NCBI GenBank assembly: GCA_016987375.1
Contig: PJRA01000274.1
Span: 964,881-1,028,880 of the forward strand
DNA: 64,000 nt
Reading direction: 5' to 3'
Source: Brachionus koreanus
Lineage: Eukaryota > Rotifera > Eurotatoria > Ploima > Brachionidae
Shown here in pieces: positions 1 through 11,149 of the stretch. The position numbers were made by a program, and so were the translations under genes. The notes beneath the pieces are model-generated. The model saw only the letters and a program-made list of their open reading frames with translations. It had not been told where the DNA came from and did not search any database. Each line of letters begins with the position of its first letter. Position 1 is the first letter of the stretch.

Positions 1-890
1 GTTAACTTGACTTTTCTGTTTTGTTTCGTCATGTTGTTCAGACTGGCATTGTGATGATGCAGACGAAGCTGACGATGATGAGACGGTTTCGTTGACCGTG
101 TCCGCATGAGTTGGTTCTGAGTGTACCATTGGAGGTGTTGGTGTCATGATGCACAGTTCGGACTCTTCTCCAGTAGGTGAAGCGTAATATGCTAAAAAAA
201 TCATCAATACCGTAGATAAAAAATATCTTAAAAATAACAAAAGATACCAATCTCGACTTGATTTGTGTAGCTGCTATTTTGTGGTACAAAATTTTGGTTT
301 GGATAACTTTTGGGACCATTGAACCGTCGGTAGGCATTGGATATTTTTAATTTTGTATTTTTGAATATTAAATCTGTATTGAGATTTAAAAATTTGCTCA
401 CTTCATTTTCTGAGTCGAAAGTGACAAAACATATTCTTAATTTAAAATTAATTTAGAATTTTTTATTAATTTTACATAAATAAAATGATAACTATTCACA
501 AAAAGTAATTAAGCTAAAATAAATGTGATTGATTAGTCGAAAAAATTTAAATTTATTTTTTATTAACAAAAAACATTTGATTTTTTATGTAAAACAAAAA
601 TACTTATTTAAATAAGTAAATTAGTAAAAAAATTGAATGATAATTAATTTTATAATTTTTGAAATGTTTACTAACCCTTTAGTACTTCCTCTAAATCTAC
701 CGATGTATTTTATATCAACAATATGATTTTGTCCGCAAATTCCAGTCAGATATTCTCTTAGTTCCTCGTCAGTGGTCTAAATAATTCAACATTTTAAAGA
801 TTTTTTTTCATAATGAACTTTCACCTCTGGTATTCCGCCAACAAATATTCTATTTGGAATTAATTCACCACCAACATGCACTTTATACAT
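1..890 (-). CDS. BOULE/DAZ-like RNA-binding protein, 3' end cut by window edge
   Basis: Coding exons read 890..825, 776..676, 435..248 and 191..<1 on the minus strand, with phases that match at every junction (0, 2, 1). The N-terminus carries one RRM: RNP2-like IFVGGI at about residues 15-20 and RNP1-like KGICFVTF at about residues 55-62. The RRM ends with a KLKISNAYRR segment that resembles the KLxxGPAIRK end of the DAZ/BOULE RRM. After the RRM comes an Asn/Gln/Ser-rich, low-complexity region that is still open at position 1. DAZ/BOULE proteins bind mRNA 3' UTRs and regulate translation in germ cells; that role is inferred from the family. Introns are 48, 240 and 56 bp. Another single-RRM protein of the DAZ/Musashi class is possible, and the missing C-terminus (where a DAZ repeat would lie) would decide. 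Confidence 0.6.
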
Positions 891-2241
891 TTTGTTAAAA
901 TTTAAATTTCGATGCTAAATAAAACTTAAATTTTTTTAAAATAAAATTTTTTAGAACAATAAATGTCGAGTTTCTAAAAACAAGGACAGGTAAAAAAAAT
1001 TAGTTTTAATCCTGATTTGAGAGAGCTTTTTAGCTATTTTTTCGATAGAGAATGAGTTTAAAAATAAGAGAATAGAAACAGCGAATGAGGATTACAAAAA
1101 TAAAAATGAAAGAGGGTAAAATGAAGGAATATTTACTAATAAATTGCAAATTGCAAATTTAATAATTTATTATTATGTTTTATGTTATTATGCAGTTTTG
1201 ATTTGTTATATGTCGGGCCTGTGTTTGGAAAACTTGAACCAATTGAAAGAAAATTGCGAATTTCATTTAGCTTTTGTAAAAGTATTGTTAAAAAAATTAG
1301 ATACAAAATTTTGCAATCAAATTGTCTCGCACTTAGACAAAGTTACACACACAAATAGTCCGACAAGTTTTTTTTTTTTTTTGAAGGAAAGCATTTGATT
1401 TAGTTGTAAAAAAATTCGAAAAGCATGCAGATATTTACGTTTAATTTTCTAATGAAAAAATAATTCTTTAAAAAGAAAATAATTATTTTGCATTTTCAAA
1501 AAGTTTATAATTGAACTTGAAGCTTCATGCATTTAAATAGAATTACCAATTATGAATAGGTCTAAATTACCAATTATTCAAAACATATTTAAATTAGTCC
1601 ACTATTTTAAATTTAACTTGAAAAACTTGATCTCTAAAGATATATCAGAATTTTATCTAAGAAATTTAAATAAAAATTATTTCTTAAAGAAATTTTAGAG
1701 CTTATTACATATACAAGTTTTGATTTTAAAGCTTTTACCAAATTTTTAATAATAAAAATTTAAATAAAAAAATTTTTACTAAATGATTTTCATATTTCCA
1801 GAATTGAAAATGAGTCTCTAAATTAATCAAAAAAAAAAGAAGCTTAAAATTTTTTAGTAAAAAAACTCAATATATAAACTCACACTCACTATTTTTTAAA
1901 TTTTACCTTTCAGATAAAACTTATTTAAGCTAAATACATTAATCTTAATTTTACTTTTATCATTTCTTTTTCTATGATTTTTCAAATTAAAAAAATGATT
2001 TTTTTTACAATTTTTATACTTTTTAAAAGTGGATTACAATATTCGGTAAATTATTTTTTGAAAAAATTTCAATCAAATAAAAATTTAAAAAGATATTTCA
2101 ATATTATATATAATTTCAAAACTAAACCGAAATAATAGTTGAAGAATCATTTCAATTTTTACAAAAAGCTTCTAATTAGTTGAATATTTATTTTAATTAG
2201 TAAACTAAATTTAAATAAAAATTTTAATCTGAAAAAATTAA
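891..2241. other. AT-rich intergenic spacer
   Basis: This lies between the start of the BOULE-like gene and the end of the first PLAC8-like gene. It should hold the BOULE-like promoter. An 84-codon open stretch at 1144-1398 has no recognisable motif, ends in a poly-T run and does not begin with ATG, so I see no supported gene here. Confidence 0.6.
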
Positions 2242-2882
2242 TTATATTTGAGGGGGAGAAGCTTTCATTTCATTTGATATTTGAACCTTAATAAAAAAGT
2301 TAATTGAAATTAAATTAAAAAATCTATATGAATTACCAATGCACATGTATGACAGCAAGCAACTGCAAACACATCGTTGCAAAGTGATCCCTTTAAAAAT
2401 AATTCCATTTAAAAACAATATTAATTTATATATTTTTTAAATACCTCAATAGCTCTTTCAGTTCTAATTTTTGTTCTTAAGGGTATCAAGCCTGCCCAAC
2501 AACAATCACAGAAACCTTCGCCTGCTTTGTGAAACAATGAGTACTCAAAGCATGGACCACAAAAAAATGCACATATTAAAGCTTCTAAATCTTGAAAACA
2601 GTCAAAAAGACCAAATGACCAATCACGTTTTGGTCTAGCTGGGATATTATTTTGCCTGTTTAGAATATATTTAAAATATTTTTCTTAAATTATATTGTAA
2701 ATAGGATATTACGGATACGGATCATAATATGCAGGTTGAGTTTGTACAGGTATGCTGATTTAAATAATTAAAAAATAAAAAAAACGTATAATCAATTTAA
2801 GGGTCTAATATTACACATTAGGGTAAACAGGTCCTTGATTTTGTTGGTATCCAGGATCATACTGATAATTTTTTGAATCCAT
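2242..2882 (-). CDS. PLAC8/cornifelin-like cysteine-rich protein (copy 1)
   Basis: Five coding exons: 2882..2815, 2754..2713, 2655..2445, 2390..2337, 2286..2242, giving 139 residues with matching phases throughout. The N-terminal third is a Tyr/Gln/Pro-rich tail (QYDPGYQQNQGP, PAYYDPYP). The PLAC8 core follows, with the typical DWSFGLFDCF start, a CxxxCGPC-type cysteine cluster, GEGFCDCC, the PLRTKIRTER segment and a final CNDVFAVACCHTCAL block. PLAC8-family proteins are small Cys-rich, membrane-associated proteins with roles ranging from organ-size control to metal transport; the role here is not predictable. A second copy lies on the opposite strand at 7551-8111 and ends with a similar short tail (SPPQI versus TPPLV), which supports the last tiny exon. 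Confidence 0.85.
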
Positions 2883-5147
2883 TTTTCTTTTACAAACAAC
2901 TGAAAATAATTTTTATAATTTTAAAGTATTTGCTTAAAGTTAAGATTGTTTTCAGTTTTTAACAGAAAAATTTCAAAATTATCTCATGACCAAGCATGTT
3001 ATTTTCTAATTTTAAAACTTAAATCAATAAAATTTAAAAAAAATTTTATCAAACTGTTTGTTTTCAAGAAGATAATATTTCAAATATTTTTCATTACCAT
3101 TTTTCATTTACTTATCAAGAATAATTAAAAATGATTCAAGTTAAGTTATCAAATAATGATAAAAGTTTTATTTTAATAGAATTCATGAGTATTGTGAAAT
3201 TAGAATAAATAAAAAATTACGATTTCTTTAAGGACTTGAATGGTATTAAAATTATGAGAATTAGAAAATTTTATTTAAAAGTTTTTATGAAAAAATATTT
3301 TATTTATTCGCAATTATTTTTATTTTTTTTTATCTCTAATTTTTTCCTTTTAATATCCTTGTGTTTAGTATTTGTCAAATCTTAGTTTATTAATTATAGA
3401 ATTAAAAATTATGATAAAAGAATAAAGGAAGCAATTTTTTTGTATAAGGAATGATTTCCTTTACGTTTATTTTCAAAAAACTCTTTTGAAATTAGTTAGC
3501 ATCACTTTCTTTGATTCAAAATCTGTATAAAGTGGCTGAGTGAAAGGATCAAGTCTTCATTTCAACAAACCAAGGTTATGCCTCAACTATTTTTAAAGTT
3601 TTTTCACATTGAAGCTGATGTCGTTTTACTAATTAATAACTTTTTGATACATTGAATCTTAATGTAAAGGTTTATTTAATTCATTTAATTTTCATTGTCA
3701 ATTGATTATATGATATCTAAACTTTAACTTATCAAAATAAGAAGAATTTTTGTTTTGGTTGTATTTGATACCCTTTCTTTCTAACTTCTTTTCTATTTCA
3801 CATAGAGTAAAAGTATTGGATTCAGTAAGACCTATTGAAAGAAAAAACTCACTGTAACATATAATATTATTATAATAAGTTTCTTTTGCTCTTAAAAACA
3901 AACTATTGGACATATACATTAACTATAAAAAAATCAAAGAACACTCGTCATTTTTAGGTCAAGGTGTTTTAGATGGACTATTTCTGTTGAAAAAAATTGT
4001 AACAGCTTGGATTTTAAATTTTTTAATTATTGTTATATTAGATGATATTAAATAACTGAACAAAACTTGGTAAAATTTAGTCAATGGAATCATATTTTTT
4101 TACATTGAAACTCAAAACCGGTGGGATTTTAGGACCCATTTTATTTGACTCGTTTTTTTTTAACTTATTTTCAATGAAAATAAAATTATTTTGTAATAAA
4201 AATTAAATAATTTTAAAATATTTTTGATTTAAGATATGAGTGAAAAAAAAATTATAAAAATTGATTAAATTTATTGAATAAAAAACAATGAAAGGAAAAG
4301 GGTTCAAACGACTCCTTCAGCCTTTGAGTGTTAACAAACTTTTGAATATTCTTTTTTGAACACCCGTCATTGCTAGCGTATTTCAAAGGAAAAGTAAAAT
4401 AAACCAGTATTGGGGGCCAGTAGTGAAAGCAGTCAAAAAACGGCAGGTCGATTTAAAGGTCACTGACCACGACTTGCTAGCCAGGCTGCAACCAAGTGAT
4501 TAACAGACTGTTTGGTTGCTGGTCAAAATTAGAAAAACCGTAAATGGCCCGCCAACTGATAAGCCGCTAAACCACCAACCATCCGTAAATCTGCAGCCAG
4601 AAATTTTTGCTTTATTAATTTTTATAAGAGCCTTTCGTGCCACACTTAATGAAATTATATCAAATGAGGTGTGATCACTAAGTTTCTGGACTTTTTCTAG
4701 TTCCAATATAACTTTTAAAATTTACTTTGATATAAAAGAATTTAAAACTAAAAGATTTAACCTTAAAAATAAATAAAAAAAAAGGTGTGCATTCTTTTTT
4801 CATCATTTTCAAGTGAAGAGAAATATAAAAAAATAGCATTTCGAATATGTACTTGAAAAGAGTGCACTTGTAATTCTATCAAATTTACGTGATGAATGAC
4901 TAGAGATTAGATACTGAATACCTTTAATATTAACTTAAAAGGCCAAAAAAATGAATAAGGGCATTAAAAAATTTCAACATTTTTGTTTAAAATTTTTAGT
5001 TTATTTTGTAGAAAATTTAAATATATTAAAATAAAAGTATTTTGATTAATTTTAACATATTTTGATATAATCTAATAATATATAATTATTTTGATATAAT
5101 TATTTAAGAATTTTCATTTTAATATAGATTAAAATGAAAGTTTTAGA
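2883..5147. other. Intergenic spacer with a less AT-rich island at about 4290-4700
   Basis: No gene could be supported. Minus-strand open stretches at 3698-3919 and 4500-4706 match nothing I recognise. The segment from about 4290 to 4700 is noticeably richer in G+C than its surroundings and may be an old insertion. Confidence 0.5.
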
Positions 5148-6272
5148 TCAAAGTTTTTTCCTTAAGTACTTATTTGAAGTAAGAAGTGGCTTTAGCTCAG
5201 GCGTTATTTCCATTTGCAATTTTCTAATTTCATTATCAATCGAAGAATCCAATTCAGCATTATATGGAGATCTCTGTTTTCGATGTTTGACTCGTTCGGC
5301 TAAGGTCGCTTGCCGATTGAATTGTTGATGAGCGCCAATAAATAATATTCTATCAGATATTTCAATATACTGGTCCAATTGTTGATATTTAAAAATTGTC
5401 TCATTCAATTCTCTCATTCCTGTAACAAGCTCATCTTGACTCAAGATAGTTTTTTCATCTATTAACAAGGACTTTTGATTTAGTGGATAAAGGTCATTAT
5501 CTCTTAGCTGAGTGAACCATGTTGATTTACAATCAATTAGATATTTAAATACCTCAATATCATACTTGATGGCGAAAAATTCATTTTGCATAGTTTCCAT
5601 AAACGTTGCATATTTTGTATCATTCGCTTTCCATTCTTTAGTGACTGCTTTGTGAAATGGCAATGTATTTAAATCTTCTACTCTTTGAATAATTAATAAA
5701 CTTGTTTTGGTCTGAGCTTGTTCTTTAAAATATTTCATTATAAATTGACAAAATTCTTTTGGGTTGTCGTCAAAATATTTAAGACAATTTTTCATGATTA
5801 TTTTATCGTATTTTTTTGATTTATTTTCAAATTTTACAAATTCACATTTGTAATTTGGCTTGTATTCAAAATCCATTCTATCATAATTCTTTTCCGAGTT
5901 ATCTAACAGCCTAATCTGACAAACATCAACTTTTTTACTCAAACAAAAGTTTTCCTCAATAATTAGCGGCCAATTTTTTATATAGGATTTCATTGTTAAA
6001 CCTGAGCTTAAAGTCGTATCATCATCTCCTTTGGCACGTATAAACAGCACACTATCTGTACAATCAATGTCTAGGAATTTGCTAATCGATTGACAAAACT
6101 GCTTTTCATACCCGTTTGCGTCTGCGGCATCAATTGCGTTCCATATAGGATTTTTGGCCCTTCGAAATATTTTTTCTTCACAATGCTGAAATATTTTCTG
6201 ATATGACTGTCTCATGTATTGCTCAGACTTTACACAAAATGGAGTTGGGGTCTCTGGGCCAAATGTAGTCAT
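5148..6272 (-). CDS. Single-exon protein, possibly methyltransferase-fold
   Basis: One uninterrupted frame of 374 codons from the ATG at 6272 (MTTFGPETP); the frame opens a few codons earlier only with a non-ATG codon. There is no signal peptide or membrane segment. Around residue 160 the sequence KYDKIIMKNCLKYF, then SLLIIQRVEDLNTLPFHKAV, and further on KSTWFTQLRDNDLYPLN, resemble the middle and C-terminal motifs of class I SAM-dependent methyltransferase-like proteins (the FDKxxxKxxxHxF and LLIxxRPxELNxLPF pattern). The glycine-rich SAM-binding motif I is not evident, so activity is doubtful. The C-terminal 40 residues are charged. The lack of introns is unusual next to its multi-exon neighbours. 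The assignment is a weak resemblance only. Confidence 0.6.
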   Translation of the reverse strand: MTTFGPETPTPFCVKSEQYMRQSYQKIFQHCEEKIFRRAKNPIWNAIDAADANGYEKQFCQSISKFLDIDCTDSVLFIRAKGDDDTTLSSGLTMKSYIKNWPLIIEENFCLSKKVDVCQIRLLDNSEKNYDRMDFEYKPNYKCEFVKFENKSKKYDKIIMKNCLKYFDDNPKEFCQFIMKYFKEQAQTKTSLLIIQRVEDLNTLPFHKAVTKEWKANDTKYATFMETMQNEFFAIKYDIEVFKYLIDCKSTWFTQLRDNDLYPLNQKSLLIDEKTILSQDELVTGMRELNETIFKYQQLDQYIEISDRILFIGAHQQFNRQATLAERVKHRKQRSPYNAELDSSIDNEIRKLQMEITPELKPLLTSNKYLRKKL

Positions 6273-6707
6273 TTCAAAAATCAATGATTTACTCTATGTT
6301 TTTTATTACGCAACTAATTATAAAAATTAAATGTAAAAAAGTTAAATAATATCCATGGCAATATATTTATGTTTTTTTAGCTTTTATTTTTAATGAAATG
6401 AAAATAAAAACTTAAAAATTTTTATGTTTTAACCAATGTTTCAGGTTTTAATATTTTAAAAGATATATAGCAGCTTTTTTAAAATAAAAAGTAATTTTTT
6501 TCATTCAATTCAGAAAAAAAATTAATTTAATAATCTTAAACTATTTGATATAAATTTAATATATTTGATGTAATAAATTTAGAAAAAAACTATATGCTTT
6601 AAAACTTTTACAATTTTTAAAAAAAGAAATTATTTTCTATTTATATATTATTGCTATTTATTAAAAGGAATCTTGAAATCTTTTTTATTTGGTATATGTA
6701 GTTTTTA

Positions 6708-6735
6708 AAACTGACAGAAGACCTTCTGTCGTTTT
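6708..6735. repeat. Short palindrome
   Basis: GACAGAAG at 6713-6720 and CTTCTGTC at 6723-6730 are exact reverse complements around a 2-base centre. The flanks AAAAC and GTTTT extend the pairing with one bulged T. No promoter or terminator role can be read from it. Confidence 0.6.
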
Positions 6736-6873
6736 CATTATTTTTTTCCAAAGCTTATATCTTTGGAATAGATCATTCAATTCCAATTCAATTTTTTCTA
6801 TTTTGCTTAAATTAGATTTTAGCAATCTCATTTAAAAAAGTTAGTTCGTATTTTAGTTTTAAAGAAAAAATCT

Positions 6874-6975
6874 ACGTCCGGATTTTAGAAATGTCATGTC
6901 CGTGTCCGGATTTTTAGCAATGGTTAAAAAAAATCCGTATCAGTATTTTTGGCGACAGTCCGTGTCCGGATTTTA
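6874..6975. repeat. Degenerate tandem repeat with GTCCGTGTCCGGATTTTT units
   Basis: Four related units start near 6874, 6898, 6931 and 6958. The best copies share GTCCGTGTCCGGATTTT, and the others are truncated or mutated. The period is uneven, about 24-33 bp. The CG-containing units stand out in the AT-rich background. Confidence 0.7.
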
Positions 6976-7550
6976 GGGTAGCTAGAGTCATTTACTTGTG
7001 AATATTAAAAAGTATAAAAAAAGAAGGAAGTTTTTTTAAATTCATATCGGATAAAAGAAAAATCCAATTTTCTGATATTTATGAAGACTTGGATTCAAAT
7101 TGTATAAAAAATTAATCTATTTAACTGACAATAATTTCAGATAAATGCAAATTTTTTTTTCAAAATATTTTAAAAAAATTACTATTTTAAAAAAAGATGA
7201 TATTAAATAAAAAACGCTTTTTTTTAATTTTTATTTTAATAAAAGAAATTAATTTTAAAAATTCTTTTCGTAAAAATATTGAGTCCTATTTAATGAATTA
7301 GATGATTTGATCTAAAATATTTTCTCGACTTAAGTTCTTTTTTTTTTATTTTAACCTTAAATCCATAGAAATAATCTAATGTTTATTAATATTATGACAA
7401 CAAGAAACAAAAAATTATCAAAAAAAAATAAATTTACAAAAATTTTACAATTTAAGATAACACTAAAAAAGATAAACATAACTTAAATGATTTAAATAGA
7501 AAGAAAAAAGTTTTAGAAGTAATTATTTATTATATTTCTAAAATTCAATA

Positions 7551-8111
7551 ATGACTGAGTCTGTAAACTACACTTCAAAAGAAAATACTCAAACAATAAC
7601 AGTTCAACCAATTATCCAGTAAGTAAAAATTTGTATCAAATAATTATTCTATTATATTCAAAAAAAAAATACTTGTTTAATAAGTATTTTTGCTTTTAAA
7701 AGGCTACATTTTTTTAACAATTTATTAGACATATCATTTTAATTTTTAGGCAAACTGTTGTTCAAAATTTACCGAAAAGACAATGGTCATCTAGTCTTTT
7801 TGGTTGCTTTGGAGATTGCCAAGGACTTTTATGTTCATGCTTTTGTCCTATCTGTTATTTATGTACTATTTATTCGAAAGCAGGTGAAGGTTTTTGTGAT
7901 TGTCTATTCGGTGGATTGGTACCACTAAGAGTTAAAGTTAGAAGTGAAAGAGGAATTCAGGTTTGATAACTAAGAAAATAGATTTGTTTCTATATTTAAA
8001 ATTTATTTTAAGGGATCTATTTGTAGTGACGTTCTTGCTACTGCATTTTGTCCATGCTGTTCACTCGTACAAGTTGGATATGAAGTAAAATCGACTCCGC
8101 CCTTGGTTTAA
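7551..8111 (+). CDS. PLAC8/cornifelin-like cysteine-rich protein (copy 2)
   Basis: Three coding exons, 7551..7618, 7750..7960 and 8013..8111, give 125 residues. The core has WSSSLFGCFGDCQGLLCSCF, a CPICYLC cluster, GEGFCDCLFGGLVPLRVKVR and GSICSDVLATAFCPCC, the expected order for PLAC8. The central exon is 211 nt with phase 2 at its start and phase 0 at its end, exactly as in copy 1 at 2445-2655. Copy 1 differs by an extra upstream exon and by one more intron near the C-terminus. A poly(A) signal-like AATAAA lies at 8146-8151. Function in the cell is unknown; these proteins are usually associated with the plasma membrane. Confidence 0.85.
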
Positions 8112-8410
8112 AAAGACAAAATTTATTTTATTCTTGAAATTTAAAAATAAACTAATATTCCAATTATATTTTTAAAAAAAACAGCTTCTTTTTTTTACTT
8201 TGATTGATAAAATGATAAATATCTTAATTAAAAGATCTTAATTAGATCACAATTAGAGTTATACTATTCCTTTATTTTATCTTAAATCTTTATCTGAAAT
8301 CAGATCAAATTCGTTCCAAAAAATATGATATTTTTATCAACCCTTACCAATTTAAACGAGTTAAAATAAATCAATATTTTTATTTGATTCTATTAAGTTT
8401 ATTTTAAATT

Positions 8411-8515
8411 ATTGAACAAATATAAATAGAACAATTATTGACATATACAGTAGTTTACAGTATGTCTGTGTATTACTTTATGGATTATTTTTCTTTTAAA
8501 TTGAATTAAATGATT
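8411..8515. repeat. Dispersed ~100 bp repeat, copy A
   Basis: Shares the order ATATAAATAG, GACATATACAG, TTTACAGTA and TATGTCTGTG, then ATTACTTT, with copies near 22394-22492 and 27477-27600. By eye it is about 70 percent identical to the third copy over its length. Confidence 0.6.
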
Positions 8516-8539
8516 AATAAAAAAGAAAAAATTTTAAAA

Positions 8540-8830
8540 AATGGCTAGGCTGATATGGGCTGATAGTTTAGCTGCTTGTGCTGACACTAATTCTTTATTT
8601 TCTAAGCAGACACCTCTCAGAATTGTGCTTCTAGCTCTTCTTCTTTGTTTCATTTAGTCAATTTTTCTGTCTCTGGTGTCCCTTGTAATATAAAGTTCTT
8701 TTAGGTGTAACCAAATATAGTCTGGAAAGGCGTAGAGTGCAAGGTTTTCGTTCTGATTCGCAATAGTGTGTTTGCATAAAAGCACATTGCGTAAAATTGG
8801 TTATGATGATTAAGTAGGAGTTGAACAGGG
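8540..8830 (-). mobile_element. Possible eroded retroelement fragment
   Basis: Read on the minus strand, one frame gives QFYAMCFYANTLL and then HSTPFQTIFGYT. This recalls the FAYN...H..TG.TPFELVFGR region at the C-terminal side of Ty3/Gypsy-type integrases. Stop codons interrupt it, and neither long terminal repeats nor a protease or reverse transcriptase can be seen. The segment is clearly less AT-rich than the spacer around it. It could also be an unrelated chance match. Confidence 0.3.
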
Positions 8831-9560
8831 AAAATATCCAAAATTGATAATTAGCATTTTGTCGCTAAACAATTAAATTTTAACGTTCAAAATATAAATA
8901 TATTAACTGTTTCAAATCTACTAAAAAATTAATTAATTTTCAAATTTTTTAAGCTTTTTCCTTTTATTATATGTGTTCTATTCGTAGAAAAAACGAATCT
9001 ATTTAAGTACGAAAAATATGTTTTTTTTTTTAAAGAAACAAAAAATACTGAATAATAAACTAGAACACTAATTTAGATTATTGTTGGTTAGTGTAATAAA
9101 CTTAAAAATTAAATTAAAATTTACTCTAACATTTTATTACCCTTATAGAAATTATATATTATTTATCGCACCATTCGAAAAGCGTTACTTAAATTAAGTT
9201 TTAAATTAGAACGATTTAAAATTATCTATTTTTCTTTATTTTTATGATTTAAAATGGCTTATGACTAAATTAATTTTAAAACAATTGGTTCAAAACAAAT
9301 TTCTAAAGAATTATTGCAGATAGATTAAAAAGGTCTTGTCAATTGACTCAAAATTCTAAGTTAAAATTTTAAAATATTATATCGTAAAATAATTTTATTT
9401 ACATAATTATCAAATTTATTTTTGACTATTTAATAAAATTTTAGCAAGATAATTTATACACGTTTAAACTATTTGACAATTTTTTTAGAGATTTTAGTTT
9501 TCGCTTTGTGTTTGATGAGTTTTGCTATCATTGTTTAAAATTTTGACTTCACAGTGACCG

Positions 9561-9943
9561 CTAATGAACAGTAGCTGATTGTTTAGATTGCATTTGATTC
9601 TGATCTTGGGCAACAAGCTGCTGTTGTCCGTAGTTGACTGCGCGTCGAAAGAGTAAGATATGCGGTTCAGGTTCGTGGATAAGATAGTGTTGCCACCCTC
9701 TTGATTGTTGAACGCCAATAGATCGCCATTCCCCCTCAGACATTAAGCGATCTTTTGGTACTAATTTTGAGAGTTCCTTAGGCAGCATTACATGTCTAAA
9801 ATTCAGGATTCTTTATCAAATATACAGAATAAATAGATAAATTTTTACCGATATTCAAAATGATCATCGCTATACTTATCAGAATAGTAAATTTCCTTGG
9901 ACAATTTTTCTATGTCAATCACAACACCTTTATGGTTTTCCAT
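9561..9943 (-). CDS. CKS1: Cyclin-dependent kinase regulatory subunit CKS1
   Basis: Two coding exons, 9943..9849 and 9795..9561, joined in phase 2, give 109 residues. The core [20 protein letters not shown], then [20 protein letters not shown] and [19 protein letters not shown], is the diagnostic CKS fold, including the HxPEPH hinge that controls strand exchange. CKS proteins bind CDKs and phospho-substrates and act in mitotic entry and in SCF-dependent CDK-inhibitor turnover. Compared with the usual ~79-residue protein there is an N-terminal extension of about 15-17 residues ([16 protein letters not shown]) and a Gln-rich C-terminal tail. The 53-bp intron splits the codon for the Arg in EYRH. 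Confidence 0.95.
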
Positions 9944-11149
9944 CTTAATGGAATTTTGTTAGCAGGCTAATCTTTGATGAATTCGGCTTATAAGTTTTCT
10001 AAATAAATGATTTTAATTCAATAGTTTTTTAAATTGTTAGTAGAAAAATTTTTTTGCTTGTTTTAAATCAAAAGCAAAGATTTATAATTTAAATTTCCAG
10101 TTCTAAAATGTATAGTAATTACTTATGTAACAAATAGTTTTTAGAAAATTATAGAAATTTTTTACCATTTAAATAAAATCGAAAACAAAAATAATATATA
10201 ATTTTTGTCAGTTATTTGATCATCAAGTCTCGAACAAAAACTGAACGATAACTAATTTAAAATTAAATTTTACATGTTATTTATCTAAATAATGTCAAAA
10301 GTAATGACCAACGATTAGTCTTAAAATATATTTAGAATATAGCAGATTGAGAATCCATATTAGTTTTGAGAAGCAAACTTTCGTTTTTTTTTGTTCATAA
10401 TCTGAATAAACTTCAAGTCTACTGGCTAAACAGGGCCTGGTCGACCACTTTATCCATTAGATCATTGGGAATTTTTCTAATATTTTTTGAAAAAATATTC
10501 AAACCATTTGAAAAAAAACGTTATTATGAATTCGAATACTATTTGTTTACCTATATTTTTTAATAAGTTGGAACAAAAAGAATAACTTTAATAGATGAAA
10601 GTAAAGTGATAGAATGTACTTTTAGAAAAAATAAAAATTTTGTTGCCAAACACATTCCTAATAATAGACTTATCCGCAAATTCTAAAGAGATTTATCGTC
10701 TTATGATTTTGAAAGTGACCATCTGCTCAACAAGCTCTCATTTTCAAAAAAGTACTTGATAATTTGCTTAAAATAATCCTGATAAGAGAATGAAAAAGAT
10801 CAAATTCAAAAAATTTAATTTAAATTTCAAAATAGAGATATATAAATTGAATAATTAATTATTTCAATAAGAGTAAATTTAATTTTTAAAAAATAGACCG
10901 AATATTTTCATTTTTGATTGAAAAAATAATTTCAGAAATATAAAGTAATCAAAGACAAATTAACATAGTACTTTTCAATTTTGCAAAATATAATTTTTTT
11001 GCATATTTTACTCAATTGGTATAAAATGAATGAAAAAGCAAAATTAAATGTCTAATATTACAAAGTTAATTTAAATTTTCTTTTAAAACATTAAATTTCT
11101 ATGTTTTTCAAGTTTAATTTTTTAATAAAAATAGATTAAATTAACTAAA
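9944..11149. other. AT-rich intergenic spacer (CKS1/Rpn8 divergent promoters)
   Basis: Lies between two divergent genes and should contain both promoters. A 65-codon open stretch at 10366-10563 has no recognisable features and does not start with ATG. Nothing else seen. Confidence 0.6.

Larger units (their letters stand above)
6273..7550. other. Intergenic spacer with short repeats
   Basis: AT-rich spacer between two divergently transcribed genes, so it should carry both promoters. It holds a 13-bp-stem palindrome at 6708-6735 and a degenerate short tandem repeat at 6874-6975, listed separately. No gene seen. Confidence 0.6.
8112..9560. other. Intergenic spacer holding repeat copy and retroelement-like debris
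   Basis: Contains one copy of a dispersed repeat (about 8411-8515) and, next to it, a less AT-rich segment at about 8540-8830 with a weak integrase-like reading frame on the minus strand. Both are listed separately. The rest is AT-rich with no gene seen. Confidence 0.6.

Noticed and set aside
1144..1398. 84-codon open stretch on the plus strand
   Set aside because: No ATG at its start, no recognisable motif, ends in a poly-T run; typical chance ORF in AT-rich DNA.
3698..3919. 73-codon open stretch on the minus strand
   Set aside because: It starts with ATG and is fairly hydrophilic, but I found no flanking exons, motif or homology to support it.
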